Below are positions 53,993 to 61,212 of a stretch of 64,000 nucleotides of DNA, one piece after another. Origin of the DNA: an uncultured Alphaproteobacteria bacterium. GTDB lineage: Bacteria > Pseudomonadota > Alphaproteobacteria > RF32 > CAG-239. The first letter of the stretch is position 1. Each line of letters starts with the position of its first letter. Location: assembly GCA_910584385.1 (NCBI GenBank), contig CAJUAK010000002.1:107795-171794 (forward strand), read 5' to 3'. Made by a program: the position numbers and the translations under genes. Below the pieces are notes generated by a model. It was not told where the DNA came from. It was given only the letters and a program-made list of their open reading frames with translations, and searched no databases.

Positions 53993-54026
53993 GGTATGAA
54001 AGCAGGATATCTTCTTGTGCCCGGAA

Positions 54027-54049
54027 AACCACGCGTTAGACGCGTGGTT
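54027..54049 (+). repeat. IS200/IS605-type left-end hairpin
   Basis: A perfect 9-bp palindrome (54027-54035 with 54041-54049), loop TTAGA. The same hairpin with its flanks (GGAAAACC...CCAAAGAGCTTA) recurs at 63962. Confidence 0.85.
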
Positions 54050-54142
54050 CCAAAGAGCTTATAGCTATGAATAAGAAAAACTCCTTTGTTATACTGGAAG
54101 TTGGTGACTTGATTGAGACTTAAAGTAAGCAAAGGAGTTTTT

Positions 54143-54514
54143 ATGACACAAAATATATTAGCACACACGGCATGGGATTATAGATACCGTATTGTTTTCT
54201 CCCCAAAATATCGAAGGAAGGCGTTTTATGATGGGCGTCGTCTAGAAATTGGAGCAATACTTAGGGAATTATGTCGATGGAAAGGAATAGGTATTATGGA
54301 GGCAGAAGTGTGTCCAGACCATATTCATATATTGCTGGAGATACCACCTAAATATTCCGTCAGTATAGAAACAGAGAATTTTGGTGTAAAGGGTACTACG
54401 TTGATACCACAGGAAAGAATTCTCATAGGGTAGGACATAAGAAATCAGTTAAAGGAAGACGCCGAGACTTCCCAACTAACATTTGAATTAGACCCGTTTA
54501 CGGGTAGCAAGTAA
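54143..54514 (+). pseudogene. tnpA: IS200/IS605 transposase TnpA (Y1), internally deleted
   Basis: The N-terminal half is intact: LAHTAWDYRYRIVFSPKYRRK, then the HUH motif in CPDHIHILLEIPPK. After residue ~72 a deletion of about 25 codons with a frameshift joins it to a stretch that, in another frame, reads REFWCKGYYVDTTGKN and ends QLTFELDPFTGSK. The bases around the catalytic Tyr in the YIRNQ box are also damaged. It is therefore inactive, although most of its sequence is only recently altered. Confidence 0.82.
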
Positions 54515-54689
54515 CAATCGCCTGGTCAAGTCGTTGTGCGCCCTTTAGGCGTTCGCTGGTACCGTTAGGGTTACACACGTTAACGAAGAACCCCGCGTTT
54601 GATGTGTGGGTTGCTTTTTGATTCTCTCGGAACACTACCTGCGTAAGTTGGTAAATGTAGACAATTCTAAATCTTAATATTAAGATGAA

Positions 54690-55082
54690 GGACGGGAAGA
54701 GGTAAAGTATACTAAATAAAATACCGTAAGAAAATATTTAATGCGGACGTATACGGATTTTTTTAGAAACGCCTAAGAGAAATTCATGAACACTATACCT
54801 GTAAATAGAGTTCATTGAATAGAATTACGATAAAGATCATATACACCTTATGGTATCTATTTCACCAAAGATGAGTGAGGGTAGTATTGTACGCATAATT
54901 AAATCAAATACGGCAAGAGATTTGAAGAAGCAATATCAGTTTCTAAAAAATGCTACTTCGGTACACAAAGTGTATGGTCAGATGGGTATTTTGTCAGTAT
55001 AGTTGGTATAAATGAAGCTGTGATACAACACTATATAGAGTATCAAGGGTGTGAAGATATGGATAAGCTTGGTTTGACCTAA
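54690..55082 (+). pseudogene. tnpA: Second decayed IS200/IS605 transposase
   Basis: A different TnpA subfamily in fragments: YRKKIFNADVYG near 54726, the HUH region DKDHIHLMVSISPK (from 54829), RIIKSNTARDLKKQYQFLK, then after a 1-nt frameshift VWSDGYFVSIVG and VIQHYIEYQG with the catalytic Tyr. Several stops lie upstream. It abuts the first element and ends 29 nt before the stop of fliP on the other strand. Confidence 0.75.
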
Positions 55083-55110
55083 GATATCATCAGCATAAGC
55101 AGGTGGAGAT

Positions 55111-55851
55111 TCATTGGAAACTGTTAACCAATGAGCCGGCCAACATATACCAGCCGTCTATCATTACAAAGAATATAATTTTGAATGGCAATGCCAAAAC
55201 GGACGGCGGCAGCATCATCATGCCCATTGACATTAAAACAGATGCGATGACCATATCAATGATTAAGAACGGGACGAAAATTAAAAAGCCGATTTCAAAA
55301 GCGCGGCGAAGTTCGCTTATCATAAATGACGGAATGGCGATTTTAAGCGGCGTTTCGGCAATGGAAGCCGCCGGTTTTTCTTTTGCCAAATCTGTAAAAA
55401 GCAGCAGGTCTTTTTCCCTTGTGTTTTTTACCATAAATTCTTTTATGGGAAGCGTTGCTTTTTCCAGCCCTTCTTCCATATCTATTTTTTCTTCAATCAT
55501 CGGAGATATGCCGTTTTCCCAAGCTTTTTCAAAAGGCGGCGCCATGATAAACATTGTCAGGAAAAGGGCGAGGGAAATCATAACCATATTGGGCGGCGTC
55601 GCATTTGTTGCCAAGGCGTTTCTGGTTATGGACAAGACAACGATAATACGCGTGAAGGATGTCATCATGACTAAAATAGACGGCGCAATGGATAATACCG
55701 TAATGAGCATGATTACGTTAAATATGCGGGCCGTGGCGGAGCCGGTCGGCGCATCGGCAATATTCAGGCTTAACGTTTGCGCGGCTGCGCTGCCGGCAAA
55801 AAAGATAATTGCGGTTAATACAAATATGGCAAAGAATGCTTTTTTAATCAT
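55111..55851 (-). CDS. fliP: Flagellar type III export protein FliP
   Basis: Part of the export gate core (FliPQR). At 246 residues it has a signal-like N-terminus (FAIFVLTAIIFFAGSAAA) and four membrane segments, with ILVMMTSFTRIIVVLS, the periplasmic stretch and VASVLMSMGMMMLPP near the C-terminus. The length is normal. It overlaps fliO by 8 bp. No fliQ or fliR follows: the insertion-sequence remnants lie directly downstream. Confidence 0.94.
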   Translation of the reverse strand: MIKKAFFAIFVLTAIIFFAGSAAAQTLSLNIADAPTGSATARIFNVIMLITVLSIAPSILVMMTSFTRIIVVLSITRNALATNATPPNMVMISLALFLTMFIMAPPFEKAWENGISPMIEEKIDMEEGLEKATLPIKEFMVKNTREKDLLLFTDLAKEKPAASIAETPLKIAIPSFMISELRRAFEIGFLIFVPFLIIDMVIASVLMSMGMMMLPPSVLALPFKIIFFVMIDGWYMLAGSLVNSFQ

Positions 55852-56131
55852 GTTTGGCGGTCTCCGCGGAAGTCGTTTCCAAAAGTATGTTTCCAGATGG
55901 GCTTAAAAGGATTGTATGCCGCTTTTTTCCGCAACGGATAAGCATGATGCTGCTTTTTGCATCCAGGCGGCGGGTTTCGATGATTTCGATATTCTGGCGG
56001 GCGTTCAGTTTTGTGAAAAAATTATTTTTGCTTTTGCTCTCAAGGTATTTGTATAGCCATAAGCATAAAAAAATCAGCCCGATGACAAAAATCAAAGAAG
56101 CGGCTGCGTGTATGATGTGAAGCCAATCCAT
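55844..56131 (-). CDS. fliO: Flagellar biosynthetic protein FliO
   Basis: 95 residues: one N-terminal membrane segment (about 10-27, ASLIFVIGLIFLCLWLY) and a short cytoplasmic domain with IEIIETRRLDAKSSIMLIRCGKKRHTILLSPSGNILLE, the FliO pattern. It helps assemble FliP. Its start faces the divergent dciA-like gene. Confidence 0.85.
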   Translation of the reverse strand: MDWLHIIHAAASLIFVIGLIFLCLWLYKYLESKSKNNFFTKLNARQNIEIIETRRLDAKSSIMLIRCGKKRHTILLSPSGNILLETTSAETAKHD

Positions 56132-56247
56132 TTTTTATTCCACTGTAATTTTTTTTGAAGTTTATGCCAATTGCCGCTAAGCGTCAATGCCGCATTTCCG
56201 GTTGTTAATTGTTGCCAAATAAAAAAATGTCTGTTATTTTTCGTTTT

Positions 56248-56778
56248 ATGGTTAAAAAAAATAAACTTATATTCAGCGATGAACGGAAAAACAAAGATTT
56301 GACGGCATTTGCCCAGACTTTGCGCCCGTTTGTCCGCCAGGCAGCGGAAGCCGGCGGAATGGTTGAAGCCGAGATATTGGAAAATTGGGAAAATATCGCG
56401 GGGCAGGAGCTTTATGCTTATTGCCGTCCGGAGAAAATTGTGTTTTCCAAAGGCGAAAGGCAAAACGGCGTGTTGCATGTTTTTGTGCCTAATGGGGCAT
56501 TTGCCCTGGAACTTCAGCACCGTGAAAAATTTGTTTTGGACAAGATTAACACGTATTTTGGCTTTGCTGCGGCGTCCCGTTTGCGGATTAATCAAAATTG
56601 CAGCATGGATTTGTCTCCTGTGCGGCATTATCCGGTAGAGAAAGTAAAGAAAATACTTGTAACCCCGCAAGAAGAAACTTATATTACCAAATTAAGCGAA
56701 GGCGTAGAAAATGAAAATTTAAAAAACGCCCTTATTAAATTAGGGGTGTCCGTGTTTAATGACAATAAGGAAGAATAA
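56248..56778 (+). CDS. DciA-like protein (DUF721), helicase-loading factor
   Basis: About 176 residues. DciA is the ancestral loader/operator of the DnaB replicative helicase. Family signs are an N-terminal basic stretch, then WENIAGQELYAYCRPEKI and LHVFVPNGAFALELQHREKFVLDKINTYFG, ending in an extended tail. The start is uncertain: ATGs at 56227 and 56248 both lack a ribosome site. It is followed 5 nt later by a DsbA-family gene, a pairing common in alphaproteobacteria. Confidence 0.78.
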   Translation: MVKKNKLIFSDERKNKDLTAFAQTLRPFVRQAAEAGGMVEAEILENWENIAGQELYAYCRPEKIVFSKGERQNGVLHVFVPNGAFALELQHREKFVLDKINTYFGFAAASRLRINQNCSMDLSPVRHYPVEKVKKILVTPQEETYITKLSEGVENENLKNALIKLGVSVFNDNKEE

Positions 56779-56783
56779 ATTAA

Positions 56784-57623
56784 ATGAGTTTTGAAGGCAT
56801 TATCAAAAAAATTAGTAATCTTATCGCAGCGGTTGCCGTGTTCCTTTTAGCCGGCGGATGGTATTTGTCGATGAAAGGCTTTGTCATGGACGGGAATTAT
56901 AATATTACTCTGGTTAAGCCCGCAATGGCTTCCGAAGGCGGCTATATGTCGACGGATGTTCCTGCTGATTTAGTCTTGCCTAAAGGCCAGTCTATGGGAA
57001 AAGAGGATGCTCCGGTAACTATTTATGAATATTCTTCCCTGGGCTGTGCCCATTGCGCGGATTTTCATCTTTCAACATTGTCGAAGATTAAGTCTGAATA
57101 TATAGACCAGGGCAAAGTACGCCTTGTTTTTATCGATTTCCCGATTGACAAGAAATCTATGCAGGCTGCCATGATGGCCAGATGTGTGCCGGATGGAAAA
57201 TATTTTGACATGTTGGAACTCTTGTTTAAAAAACAACGCGAATGGTGGCTTGCCTCCAATACGGAAAAAGCTTTGAAACAATATGCCGCATTAGGTGGAA
57301 TCGGCGCGGAGAATTTTGCTGCCTGCCTGAAAAATAATGATGTTGCGCAGGAAATCCTAAATAACCGTCAACAGGCTGTGAATGATTTGAAGATTCAAGG
57401 TACGCCGGCTTTTATCGTTGACAGCAAAAACGGCAGGGAAATGTTGTCCGGTGCCCAAAGCTGGTCAGTAATGCAGGATATCATCAACAGCCATCTGGAT
57501 GAAAATGCAGATGAAATTGAAAATAACGTTGAGGAAAAAGCCGAAGAAGGCGAAAAGCCTGAAGTTCCTGCCGAAGCTGGCGTTGTTGCAAGTGAAAATG
57601 CCGATGAACCGGCAGCGGAATAA
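56784..57623 (+). CDS. DsbA-family thiol-disulfide oxidoreductase, membrane-anchored
   Basis: 279 residues: a membrane segment (about 12-30), a thioredoxin fold with the CxxC site CAHC in YSSLGCAHCADFH, the cis-Pro in QGTPAFIV and a helical insertion. The C-terminal ~50 residues are Glu/Ala-rich and likely disordered (NNVEEKAEEGEKPEVPAEA). It probably introduces or reshuffles disulfides in exported proteins; the Cys-rich proteins encoded nearby would be plausible clients, which is inference. Confidence 0.88.
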   Translation: MSFEGIIKKISNLIAAVAVFLLAGGWYLSMKGFVMDGNYNITLVKPAMASEGGYMSTDVPADLVLPKGQSMGKEDAPVTIYEYSSLGCAHCADFHLSTLSKIKSEYIDQGKVRLVFIDFPIDKKSMQAAMMARCVPDGKYFDMLELLFKKQREWWLASNTEKALKQYAALGGIGAENFAACLKNNDVAQEILNNRQQAVNDLKIQGTPAFIVDSKNGREMLSGAQSWSVMQDIINSHLDENADEIENNVEEKAEEGEKPEVPAEAGVVASENADEPAAE

Positions 57624-57676
57624 TAAATTTTATTTTCTTTAATAAGTCGGTAATCTTTTTATTGTAAAGTCTATCC

Positions 57677-57982
57677 ATGAAAAAAACGCCGCAAGATATA
57701 AAGCAAATTGAAGAACGTTTGCAAAAATTGCATAAAAGCGAAGCGCTGGCGCGTAAAGACAAGCCGGAATCTTCATTTGCCTATGCGACAAAAACCGGGT
57801 TTCGGGTCGGGACGGAATTATTGTCCGGCATCGTTGTCGGTGGGGCTGTCGGCTATTTTTTGGATGACTTGTTTCAAACAAAGCCGTGGCTGTTGGTTGC
57901 TTTTTTATTTTTTGGCGGCGGAGCCGGTTTTTTGAATGTATACCGCTTTGCAAAAAGCGAGGAAAATAAAAAGAAGGAGTAG
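57677..57982 (+). CDS. atpI: ATP synthase subunit I (AtpI/AtpZ-like)
   Basis: 101 residues with two membrane segments separated by a short loop (VGTELLSGIVVGGAVGYFLDDLF and WLLVAFLFFGGGAGFLNVYR). It is the usual first gene of alphaproteobacterial F0 operons and is thought to help assemble the c-ring. It is followed 5 nt later by atpB. Confidence 0.88.
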   Translation: MKKTPQDIKQIEERLQKLHKSEALARKDKPESSFAYATKTGFRVGTELLSGIVVGGAVGYFLDDLFQTKPWLLVAFLFFGGGAGFLNVYRFAKSEENKKKE

Positions 57983-57987
57983 TATCC

Positions 57988-58710
57988 GTGTCTAACCCGA
58001 TGGAACAATTTGTTATTAAGCCCATTATCCCTTTAAAAGTCGGCGATGTGGACATCTCTTTTACAAATTCTTCACTTTTTATGGTGCTGGCGGTTATTGC
58101 CTCCACGCTGTTATTGGGATTATGCTTGAGAAAACGTTCTTTGGTGCCGGGGGTGGCGCAGTCTGTTCCCGAAAGCATTTATGAGTTTATTTCCGGGCTT
58201 ATCCGTGAGAATATCGGCAATGAGGGCATGAAGTATTTTACTTTTATTTTTACGCTGTTTTTATTTGTTGCATTTGGGAATCTGCTGGGGCTTTTCCCTT
58301 ATGCTTTTACGTTTACTTCGCATTTGGCCGCGGTCGGCGGGCTTTCTGTCATTGCGCTGCTGTTTAATGTCTGCATTGGGATAAAGAAAAAGAAACTCGG
58401 ATATCTGCGCACTTTTATGCCTAAAGGAATTCCGATGGCTTTGGCGCCCTTGATTGTGCCGATTGAAAGCATTTCTTTTCTTTCAAAACCGTTCAGCCTG
58501 ACGGTGCGTCTTGTCGCCAATATGACGGTGGGGCATATCATGCTTAAAATTATTGCGGGTTTTATTGCCGCTTTGGGAATTTTGGGCGCCGTGCCGTTTT
58601 TGTTTGATGCGTGCATTGTGATGTTTGAAATCTTTATTGCTTTGCTGCAGGCCTTTATTTATACGGTGCTCAGCTGCATTTATCTGGGAGATGCTTTGCA
58701 TTCGCATTAA
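57988..58710 (+). CDS. atpB: ATP synthase F0 subunit a
   Basis: Proton channel subunit, 240 residues with five or six membrane segments. The essential Arg is in SLTVRLVANMTVGHI. It begins in-operon after atpI. The gap to atpE (83 nt) is AT-rich. Confidence 0.95.
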   Translation: MSNPMEQFVIKPIIPLKVGDVDISFTNSSLFMVLAVIASTLLLGLCLRKRSLVPGVAQSVPESIYEFISGLIRENIGNEGMKYFTFIFTLFLFVAFGNLLGLFPYAFTFTSHLAAVGGLSVIALLFNVCIGIKKKKLGYLRTFMPKGIPMALAPLIVPIESISFLSKPFSLTVRLVANMTVGHIMLKIIAGFIAALGILGAVPFLFDACIVMFEIFIALLQAFIYTVLSCIYLGDALHSH

Positions 58711-58793
58711 GCTGCGCGTTAAGAAGCTTTTAACCCTTTTGTATATAGATTAATTATTGTGTTGATTGTCATAAATTGTTGAAAGGAAAAATT

Positions 58794-59015
58794 ATGGAAT
58801 CTATGGCTTATATCGGCGCCGGCATGTGCGCCTTGTCAATGACGGTAGCCGCTTGGGGTGTGTCTCAGGTTTGGACAACGATTATTTCTACTGTCGGACG
58901 CAATCCTCAGGTAAAAAAAGATGTAGATATTTATGGCTGGGCAGGCTTTGCTGCGGTTGAAGCTATCGCTTTGTATGCGTTAGTTATTGCATTGGTTATG
59001 CTTACCGGAAATTAA
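58794..59015 (+). CDS. atpE: ATP synthase F0 subunit c
   Basis: A proteolipid of 73 residues from the ATG at 58794, which follows GAAAGGAAA; a start 18 nt earlier has no site. Two membrane helices, a polar loop with RNPQVKKD and the proton-binding Glu in AAVEAIALYALV. A strong hairpin with T-run follows (59026-59054). Confidence 0.96.
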   Translation: MESMAYIGAGMCALSMTVAAWGVSQVWTTIISTVGRNPQVKKDVDIYGWAGFAAVEAIALYALVIALVMLTGN

Positions 59016-59025
59016 TTTTGTTACA

Positions 59026-59054
59026 GGGCGGGTTGTGCGCCCGCCCATTTTTTT
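59026..59054 (+). terminator. Attenuator-like hairpin between atpE and atpF'
   Basis: A 7-bp all G/C stem (59026-59032 with 59040-59046), then A and T7, placed inside the operon. It would let most transcripts stop after atpE, raising the c-subunit level over b and b'. Confidence 0.75.
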
Positions 59055-59065
59055 AGGAATTTGAA

Positions 59066-59554
59066 ATGCCGCAGTTAGACGCTTCCACTTTTGCATCGCA
59101 GTTGTTTTGGCTTTGCATATGTTTTTTCAGTATGCTCTTTATTATGAGCCGGTTTATTGTACCGAAAATTGCAGAAACTTTGGAACAGCGCCGGCGTAAA
59201 ATCGACGGGTATCTTGAAAAAGCCGAAGCTTTAAAAATCCAGGCTGAAGACGCATTGGGCAAATATCAGAAAGCATTGAGCGATGCTTCAAAAAAAGCGG
59301 AAGATTCTTTTTCAGAAGCGGCAAAAGAAATGAACCTGCTGGTATCGGAACGCCAGAAAGAGCTGAATGAAGAGTTGAATAAGAAAATTTCCCAATCGGA
59401 AAAGCAAATATTGAAGATGAAGGAAGAAGCGCGCCAGGAAGTTATGCTTATGGTTGAGAATCTGGCCGAAGCCGTTTTGGGAAAGCTTGAAATTAAGAAT
59501 ATAGGTAAAAAAGAAATAAAAAAATCTATAAAAGTTTATACGGAACAGGACTAA
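59066..59554 (+). CDS. atpF': ATP synthase F0 subunit b'
   Basis: 162 residues: one N-terminal membrane helix (about 10-30) and a long charged coiled coil (RRRKIDGYLEKAEALKIQAEDALGKYQKALSDA), forming half of the peripheral stalk. AGGAA precedes the ATG. The duplicated b/b' arrangement is typical of alphaproteobacteria. It is followed 3 nt later by the b gene. Confidence 0.92.
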   Translation: MPQLDASTFASQLFWLCICFFSMLFIMSRFIVPKIAETLEQRRRKIDGYLEKAEALKIQAEDALGKYQKALSDASKKAEDSFSEAAKEMNLLVSERQKELNEELNKKISQSEKQILKMKEEARQEVMLMVENLAEAVLGKLEIKNIGKKEIKKSIKVYTEQD

Positions 59555-59557
59555 ACC

Positions 59558-60163
59558 ATGGCAACAGAAACAGTTAATTCAGGGCAAGAGCTCATCGATG
59601 CAACGCAAAATGCAATTATGCAGGCGGCGGATAAGGTTTCAGAAATGATTGAACCGGTTGCGGCGGAAGCTGCCGGGCACGGGCATGGTGCTTTTTATGA
59701 AAATCCTGAATTTTGGGTCGGCATGGCTTTTATTTTTGTTGTGTTTGCACTTTTCCGTCCGGTATCTAAAGCTTTGGGAGCGCTGATGCGCAAGCGTATT
59801 GACAATATTGTTTCCAGAATTGACGAGGCCGCGGCTTTGAAAGATGATGCCCAAAAGCTTTTGGCTGATTATGAGGCTAAATTTCAAAACGCAAAAAAGG
59901 AAGCTTCCGAAATTCTTAAAAAATCTCAAAAACGCGTTGATTTGATTAAAAAAGAAAATTTGGAAAAGCTTGAAAATGAAATGAATCTGCGCCGTAAAGA
60001 AGCGGAAAGCCGCATTTCCAGCGCGAAGGACGAAGCGGAAAAAGAAATTATGGACATGGCATCCAAATTGACCGTTGCTGTTGTCAAATCCGTTTTGCAG
60101 GATAATCTTGACGAAGCCGCGCAAGACAAGTTAATTGATGAGGCAATTGATAAGATTGCTTAA
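59558..60163 (+). CDS. atpF: ATP synthase F0 subunit b
   Basis: 201 residues. The membrane helix is preceded by ~55 residues including a Gly/His stretch (AAGHGHGAFYENPEFWVGMAF), common in alphaproteobacterial b subunits. The coiled coil (AALKDDAQKLLADYEAKFQNAKKEASEILKKSQK) dimerises with b'. The F1 genes are not in the window. It ends 4 bp into the convergent 60160 gene. Confidence 0.93.
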   Translation: MATETVNSGQELIDATQNAIMQAADKVSEMIEPVAAEAAGHGHGAFYENPEFWVGMAFIFVVFALFRPVSKALGALMRKRIDNIVSRIDEAAALKDDAQKLLADYEAKFQNAKKEASEILKKSQKRVDLIKKENLEKLENEMNLRRKEAESRISSAKDEAEKEIMDMASKLTVAVVKSVLQDNLDEAAQDKLIDEAIDKIA

Positions 60164-60930
60164 CGGATAACGCCGTATTTCTGGCATTTTTGTGCAAGCT
60201 GCAAGTTTAAGGAATCTATTTTTTGCCGTTTATCCGTTTCAAAAGCGGCGGAATCTTGTTTTTCGGTTTCTATCCTTTGGGAAACGAATTGATTATATTC
60301 TTTTTGATGTTTGCGATATTCCTGAATAATTTCCATCATTGCGCATTTGTTCAGTTCTTGGTTGATGCGTTCTTGAGAAAATGCACCGGAGCGAATCATA
60401 ACATTGAGCAGGCTCTTGTTGGTGTACAGCTCTAATTTTAATTTTTCGTAATCGTATGACGTTGGGTCATTTTCCGTGTCGGCATTTGACTTAAAATAAG
60501 CAAATCCTGATTTTAATGTTTCCTGATATTTTTTATAAGCAAGCTCAAGCGAATCCGGATTGTTTAATCCTTTGGCGCTTTCAATATACTTAAGTCTTTC
60601 TTTGCGTTTGAGGGCAAAACCCTTAAAGGTGGAAAAATGAAGGCCGTTTTTGGCACCGGAGAAGAATTTTTTTGCAGAAGGGAGCTTTTGCCGGCTTTCC
60701 ATGGAAAGCTTCGGCGAAAATATGGTGTTTTCAATAGAATCCAGAGCGTTTATCTCGTCAGGGAATAAGATGAGCGTATCTTGCTGCGTTATATAAGCCG
60801 TGTCGCCTTTTAAAAATTTTATCTTTGCGTTTTTTTGCGAGCCGCAAAAAAAGCCTGTGGCGAATGTACTTGCCAGCGTTATGGCAAAAAGGGTGTTACG
60901 CAGTTTGGAATTATATTTTAATTTTTTCAT
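60160..60930 (-). CDS. Exported/anchored protein of unknown function (256 aa)
   Basis: An N-terminal hydrophobic segment (NTLFAITLASTFATGFFCG) is followed by a helical, Lys/Glu-rich body with two long amphipathic helices (SLELAYKKYQETLKSGFAYFK, then MMEIIQEYRKHQKEYNQFVSQRIETEKQ). The Cys at residue ~29 does not fit a lipobox well. No family recognised. It runs convergently to the ATP-synthase genes. Confidence 0.55.
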   Translation of the reverse strand: MKKLKYNSKLRNTLFAITLASTFATGFFCGSQKNAKIKFLKGDTAYITQQDTLILFPDEINALDSIENTIFSPKLSMESRQKLPSAKKFFSGAKNGLHFSTFKGFALKRKERLKYIESAKGLNNPDSLELAYKKYQETLKSGFAYFKSNADTENDPTSYDYEKLKLELYTNKSLLNVMIRSGAFSQERINQELNKCAMMEIIQEYRKHQKEYNQFVSQRIETEKQDSAAFETDKRQKIDSLNLQLAQKCQKYGVIR

Positions 60931-61105
60931 TTTTCAGCCTTCCTTTTGCATTATTTTACGAAAAAAATCTCTTTTTGTAAAGTTTTTCGTCGGAATGCTT
61001 TCTGTGGGCAGAATCGGTCCGGGTTAATTTTTTCCTTGAAGAATCAGGATTTATGTTATAAATTCGCCTCAGTTCAAAAAAGTTTGCACGACTTGCGCCC
61101 CATGG

Positions 61106-61182
61106 TCGGAAACGGCTCCGAGTGCGTAATTTGCGGCAAATTTAGGAGGCCGCGAATCTGTTATTCGCCGTCTTTTGTTTTT
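61106..61182 (+). other. Structured leader of ppdK
   Basis: The 186-nt gap before ppdK holds two hairpins: TCGGA/TCCGA (61106-61110 with 61117-61121) and GCGAAT/ATTCGC (61152-61157 with 61163-61168). The second is followed by CGTCTTTTGTTTTT, like a terminator. G+C-rich relative to its flanks. A regulatory leader or small RNA is possible; no known class recognised. Confidence 0.4.
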
Positions 61183-61212
61183 AACATTACAGCTTAAGGA
61201 GCTTATTAAACC

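Larger units (their letters stand above)
54020..54615 (+). mobile_element. IS200/IS605-type element, internally deleted
   Basis: The left-end hairpin at 54027-54049, an internal stem (54076-54088 with 54130-54142) that would hide the ribosome site of tnpA, a broken tnpA (54143-54514) and a right-end hairpin around 54590-54612 (ACCCCGCGTTTGATGTGTGGGT). The stem before the start codon is a known control feature of IS200. The element lies just past the Cys-rich gene and should not move on its own. Confidence 0.8.

Noticed and set aside
56092..56670. 192-codon open frame antisense to the dciA-like gene
   Set aside because: It overlaps both fliO and the dciA-like gene, which have recognisable families.
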